DNA from: DASWIG01 sp965371445 | GTDB lineage: Bacteria; Acidobacteriota; Thermoanaerobaculia; Multivoradales; J023 | NCBI GenBank assembly: GCA_965371445.1 | Contig: CBDUYN010000134.1 | Location: 1-29,057, forward strand | Length of the DNA: 29,057 bases | Reading direction: 5' to 3' | Shown: piece by piece, positions 28,101 to 29,057 of the stretch | Layout of the letters: every line of letters begins with the position of its first letter | How positions within the stretch are numbered: position 1 is the stretch's first letter | Program-made: the position numbers and the translations under genes | Notes under the pieces: generated by a model | Databases searched by the model: none | What the model saw: only the letters and a program-made list of their open reading frames with translations | What the model was told of the DNA's origin: nothing

Positions 28101-29057
28101 GGCAAGGCTGTCCAGCAGGTACGCCCGGCCACGCGCTTCGCCCTGATCCAGGTCGACCTGACGGCACTGCCAGCTGCCCCTCGCCAGCGGCAAGCCGCGC
28201 GGCTGGCGCGCCAGGACAGCCAGCGCCCCTTCGATCTCGCGGCGGGCCCGCTGGCGCGGGGCGAGGTCCTGCGCCTCGACAAAGATCAGCACCTGCTGCT
28301 GCTGACCACCCATCACATCGTCTCCGACGGCTGGTCGGTGAGCGTCCTGGTGGCTGAGCTGGCGGCGCTCTACGAAGCCTTCTCAACAGGCCGTAAGGCA
28401 CCGCTGCCGCCGCTGCCGATCCAGTACGCCGACTTCGCCTGCTGGCAACGCGGCTGGTTACAGGGGAAAATCCTGGACGAGCAACTCGGCTACTGGAAAA
28501 ATCAGTTGCGGGGAGCCCCGGCGCTGCTCGAGCTGCCGACCGACCGGCCGCGTCCCGAGATCCAGAGCTTCCGCGGGGCGATGCAGACTTTCACCCTGCC
28601 CGAGGAGCTCTCGCGAGCCGTCAACCGACTCAGCCGCGAGGAAAACGTGACGCTCTTCATGACGCTGCTGGCGACGTTCCAGACGCTGCTCTACCGTTAC
28701 GCGGGCGTCAAGGACGTGTGCGTCGGAACCCCCATCGCCAACCGCACCCAGGCGGAAACCGAAGCCCTGATCGGGTTCTTCGCCAACACCCTGGTGCTCC
28801 GCGCGGGCCTCGCGGGCCGGCCGACGTTCCGCGAGTTTCTGCGCCGGGTGCGCGAGACGTCGCTGGCGGCCTACGAGCATCAGGACGTGCCCTTCGAGAT
28901 GGTGGTCGAGGCGGTGAAACCGCTGCGCTCGTCGAGCTATTCGCCACTGTTTCAGGTGATGTTCATCCACTACACCGTGCCGGTCGCGAAGTTCGACCTC
29001 CTCGGCCTCAGCCTGAGCCCCGTCGAGACCGATCTGGGCACCAGCAAATGGGACCTG
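22125..29057 (+). CDS. NRPS protein 4 (3'-partial): half C, A (Orn-like), PCP, C, A (Ile/Val-like), PCP, C
   Basis: At least 2,311 residues, open to the right edge. Residues 16-252 match only the C-terminal lobe of a C domain (DYWSERLSRE, VVGSPVRK), without an HHxxxDG motif. A1 (266-772): A3 reads HTSGSTGIPHG, with His427 where Lys is usual; code DMENVGIIM-K; A10 NGKIDRRRL intact. PCP1 786-859 (Ser820, LGGHSL). C at 881-1319, LCL-like (SFPQQRLWF; HHIVSDGWS at 1012). A2 (1332-1826): YTSGSTGKSKG, code DAFFLGVTF-K, NGKVDRAAL. PCP2 1839-1909 (Ser1870, LGGHSL). C from 1930, LCL-like (SFAQQRLWF; HHIVSDGWS at 2063), cut by the window. It should add a basic, ornithine-like residue and then Ile or Val, both L since no E domain follows. 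The upstream condensation partner is probably the last C domain of protein 3. Specificities are inferred from codes read by eye. Confidence 0.93.
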   Translation, partial: MSTTSSAVQIFDRQLREERDYWSERLSRELTPSALPADFPRPEKRLAEKAAVACDVRGEVFRRLNELTGGGPFLTYTVLSAALQVCLARYAGSSTIVVGSPVRKLEDGAGPASDALAIVGEVEEGEPFRRLLTNTRQTLLEAYARQRYPFRRLLADLGYDPEQRGCPLFGVALGLADIHGELPEVGHDVTVTFRRGSDRLAGEVAFDPALFKPSTIERFARHYRNVLRSALTDPEIRVGELEMLDDSERARLAEWGVGARHPPRQERRIHRLVEAQAQRRPDAPAVLFANRRLTYRELNSEANRLARHLRRQGGVADSSLVAIAMDSSLEAMTAILATLKAGAAYVPLDPKHPRERLVALLAQTRPAVLVTVGDLLPELPTHDTRVVCVDREREVIERENEANLDEDGSDLSLAYVIHTSGSTGIPHGVMISHRALVNRVWSMLQLFDLDAETRQSQFASLTFDMSCEEIFQTWSCGGAVVLLTREQKRSGLDFLAECDRQGVTKMNMASSAWHNVVDAAAAAGRGLPTSLKVSVVGAETPALEKLHIWDTLARHPLRFFNIYGPTEGTIMATWFEVAVGAGGLDGLNRLPIGRPLPDTGIHLLDARLRPVGVGLPGEIHIGGAALARGYLDRPALTARKFIPDPWSETTGARLYKTGDLARYHEDGLVEFVGRVDFQVKIRGFRVELGEIEALLRQHPTVRQTVVLAREDVPGDKRLAAYVVAGDDPLDVDELRRDLADRLPEYMVPTAFVELDELPLTPNGKIDRRRLPAPGRTGSGLRPYVAPRTPLEDRLAGIWSEVLGVDRVGREDNFFQLGGHSLQIMKVISRVNQTFEVELALQTFFEGPTVAALAEVIERSERVGQTVKAPPLVARRRTANLPLSFPQQRLWFIDQLDPGNSVYNMPSPVHLEGRLDVVALERTLSEIVRRHEVLRTSFPTVEGQPVQVVAPPRPVTLPTIDLAALPRVALESEARRLVQRDSRHEFDLRRGPLLRASLSRLAPREHLLLFNMHHIVSDGWSMGVLVREVKALYGAFAVGEPSPLAPLPIQYADFALWQRQWLRGEVLEKEIAYWKDRLAGPLPTLELPLDRPRPTVQSFHGAIWRLQVPEPLTAALESLVRRSETTLFTMLLAAFQTLLCRYTGQDDILVGTGIAGRHRVEIEGLIGFFVNTSVIRADLAADPPFREALGRVHDAVLEAQMHQDLPFEKLVEEIQPERVLSHSPLFQAAYTLDMAPPEVLELPDLKLRLEGSTAQTAKYELTLLMAVSGRELAGGIEYNTDLFDAETITRMAEHFQILLRGIVSHPEERLSALPLLSEAERQQALADWNDTPTRYPRDASVHRLFEAWAEATPHAVALCFEAADGTSQTMTYRGLNQRANQLAHHLLSVGVEAEDRVGLSVERSPEMVVAMLAILKAGAAYVPLDPSYPPKRISFMLADAGPQVVLTRGDLLESAPRSEKTTNPAARTSADNLAYVIYTSGSTGKSKGVAVPHRAVVRLVRETEYVRLEPGDRVAQAAVSSFDAATFEIWGPLLNGACLVGIPNEAVLSPQALAGRIRDQRIDVLFLTTALFNQIAGEDPAAFAGVRDLLFGGEAVDPSSVRKVLNQAPPERLLHVYGPTENTTFSTWHAVAEVARDAATVSIGQPIAGSTAYVLDVRRNPVPVGIAGELYLGGDGLARAYLNRPALTAERFVPHPFVAGERLYRTGDKVCYRRGGRIEFLGRFDDQVKIRGFRIEPGEIEALLVAHARVRECAVLVREDVPGQKQLVAYTGSGDAGSGDAASTDELKGYLEERLPPYMVPSVFVRLESLPLNPNGKVDRAALLARELAPAQEYAAPRTPSEEFLTTVFAEVLGLDRVGIHDNFFELGGHSLLATQVLARVPRADELEFDLRVIFESPTVSELAARLDEALLAEERQARKPPLSRVDRRGDLPLSFAQQRLWFLDQLAPGSPFYNLPTPVRLTGRLDVRALVASLDEIERRHEALRTSFPTVDGKAVQQVRPATRFALIQVDLTALPAAPRQRQAARLARQDSQRPFDLAAGPLARGEVLRLDKDQHLLLLTTHHIVSDGWSVSVLVAELAALYEAFSTGRKAPLPPLPIQYADFACWQRGWLQGKILDEQLGYWKNQLRGAPALLELPTDRPRPEIQSFRGAMQTFTLPEELSRAVNRLSREENVTLFMTLLATFQTLLYRYAGVKDVCVGTPIANRTQAETEALIGFFANTLVLRAGLAGRPTFREFLRRVRETSLAAYEHQDVPFEMVVEAVKPLRSSSYSPLFQVMFIHYTVPVAKFDLLGLSLSPVETDLGTSKWDL
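22170..22880 (+). other. Half C domain (C-terminal lobe) at the start of protein 4
   Basis: The similarity begins at the inter-lobe YW motif (RDYWSERLSRE) and runs to the normal C-A linker (DDSERARLAEWG). The N-terminal lobe with the catalytic HHxxxDG is absent, and there is no upstream coding room for it. A complete C domain ends protein 3 just before. The half domain may be a docking or interface element, or a leftover. Confidence 0.75.
23514..23860 (+). other. Specificity region of the first A domain of protein 4 (DMENVGIIM-K)
   Basis: The positions read Asp235, Met236, Glu239 (from FDMSCEE), Asn278, Val299, Gly301, Ile322, Ile330, Met331. The nearest code I know is DMENLGLINK, an ornithine-type code, with six of the nine variable positions equal. 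The acidic Glu at 239 fits a basic side chain. Ornithine, a modified ornithine or another diamino acid is a tentative inference. Confidence 0.4.
26688..26990 (+). other. Specificity region of the second A domain of protein 4 (DAFFLGVTF-K)
   Basis: The positions read Asp235, Ala236, Phe239 (from FDAATFE), Phe278, Leu299, Gly301, Val322, Thr330, Phe331. The code belongs with known Ile and Val codes such as DAFFYGITFK and DAFWIGGTFK. A beta-branched aliphatic residue is the best guess. Confidence 0.6.
27435..27464 (+). repeat. Perfect 15-bp tandem duplication in the second A domain of protein 4
   Basis: GGCTCGGGCGACGCG occurs twice in a row, exactly in frame, giving Gly-Ser-Gly-Asp-Ala twice. 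It lies in the small subdomain between the strand VAYT and the helix STDELKGYLEE, a loop that varies in length among A domains, so the insertion is probably harmless. Confidence 0.9.

Overview
The window lies inside a large nonribosomal peptide synthetase (NRPS) operon. It holds four plus-strand megasynthetase genes packed end to end: the first is cut by the left edge and the last by the right edge. Gaps are negligible: about 40 nt between genes 1 and 2, an ATGA overlap between 2 and 3, and 24 nt between 3 and 4. I see no tRNA, rRNA, insertion sequence, CRISPR array, regulator, transporter or thioesterase, and no gene-free stretch over 300 bases. DNA is GC-rich throughout (roughly 70% by eye) with strong GC preference at third codon positions. 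That fits Acidobacteriota, Myxococcota or Actinomycetota; nothing here decides between them.

Layout. Gene 1 (2-3412): end of a C domain, A (code DAWFLGQVV-K, Leu-like), PCP, E. Gene 2 (3451-12114): C, remnant of an A domain, acyl-adenylate ligase, ketoreductase (KR), PCP, E, C. Gene 3 (12111-22100): full-length but wrecked A domain, a second nearly identical ligase, KR, PCP, E, C, PCP with no A domain, C. Gene 4 (22125-29057): C-terminal half of a C domain, A (DMENVGIIM-K, ornithine-like), PCP, C, A (DAFFLGVTF-K, Ile/Val-like), PCP, C running off the window.

Reading it as an assembly line (inference): a peptidyl chain ending in an epimerised, probably D-Leu-like residue passes from gene 1 to gene 2. 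Two successive modules then select a carboxylic acid, most simply an alpha-keto acid, and reduce it on the carrier with an embedded KR. Two alpha-hydroxy acids would be added in a row, giving two ester bonds. The chain then crosses a C-PCP segment lacking an A domain and is extended on gene 4 with an ornithine-like and a branched aliphatic residue. All four complete C domains on proteins 2 and 3 look DCL-type (SPMQ/SPIQ start) and those on protein 4 look LCL-type (SFxQQRLWF start), matching the positions of the E domains.

The most unusual part is the twin hydroxy-acid module. Each copy has (a) a dead A domain in front of the working ligase, (b) short Asub-like pieces on both sides of the ligase-KR block about 1,100 residues apart, resembling the split pseudo-Asub of cereulide-type keto-acid modules, and (c) an intact E domain after the KR. 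The two ligases share an indel-free 1,662-bp tract of about 89% protein identity while neighbouring KRs are far more diverged, pointing to recent domain transfer or gene conversion.
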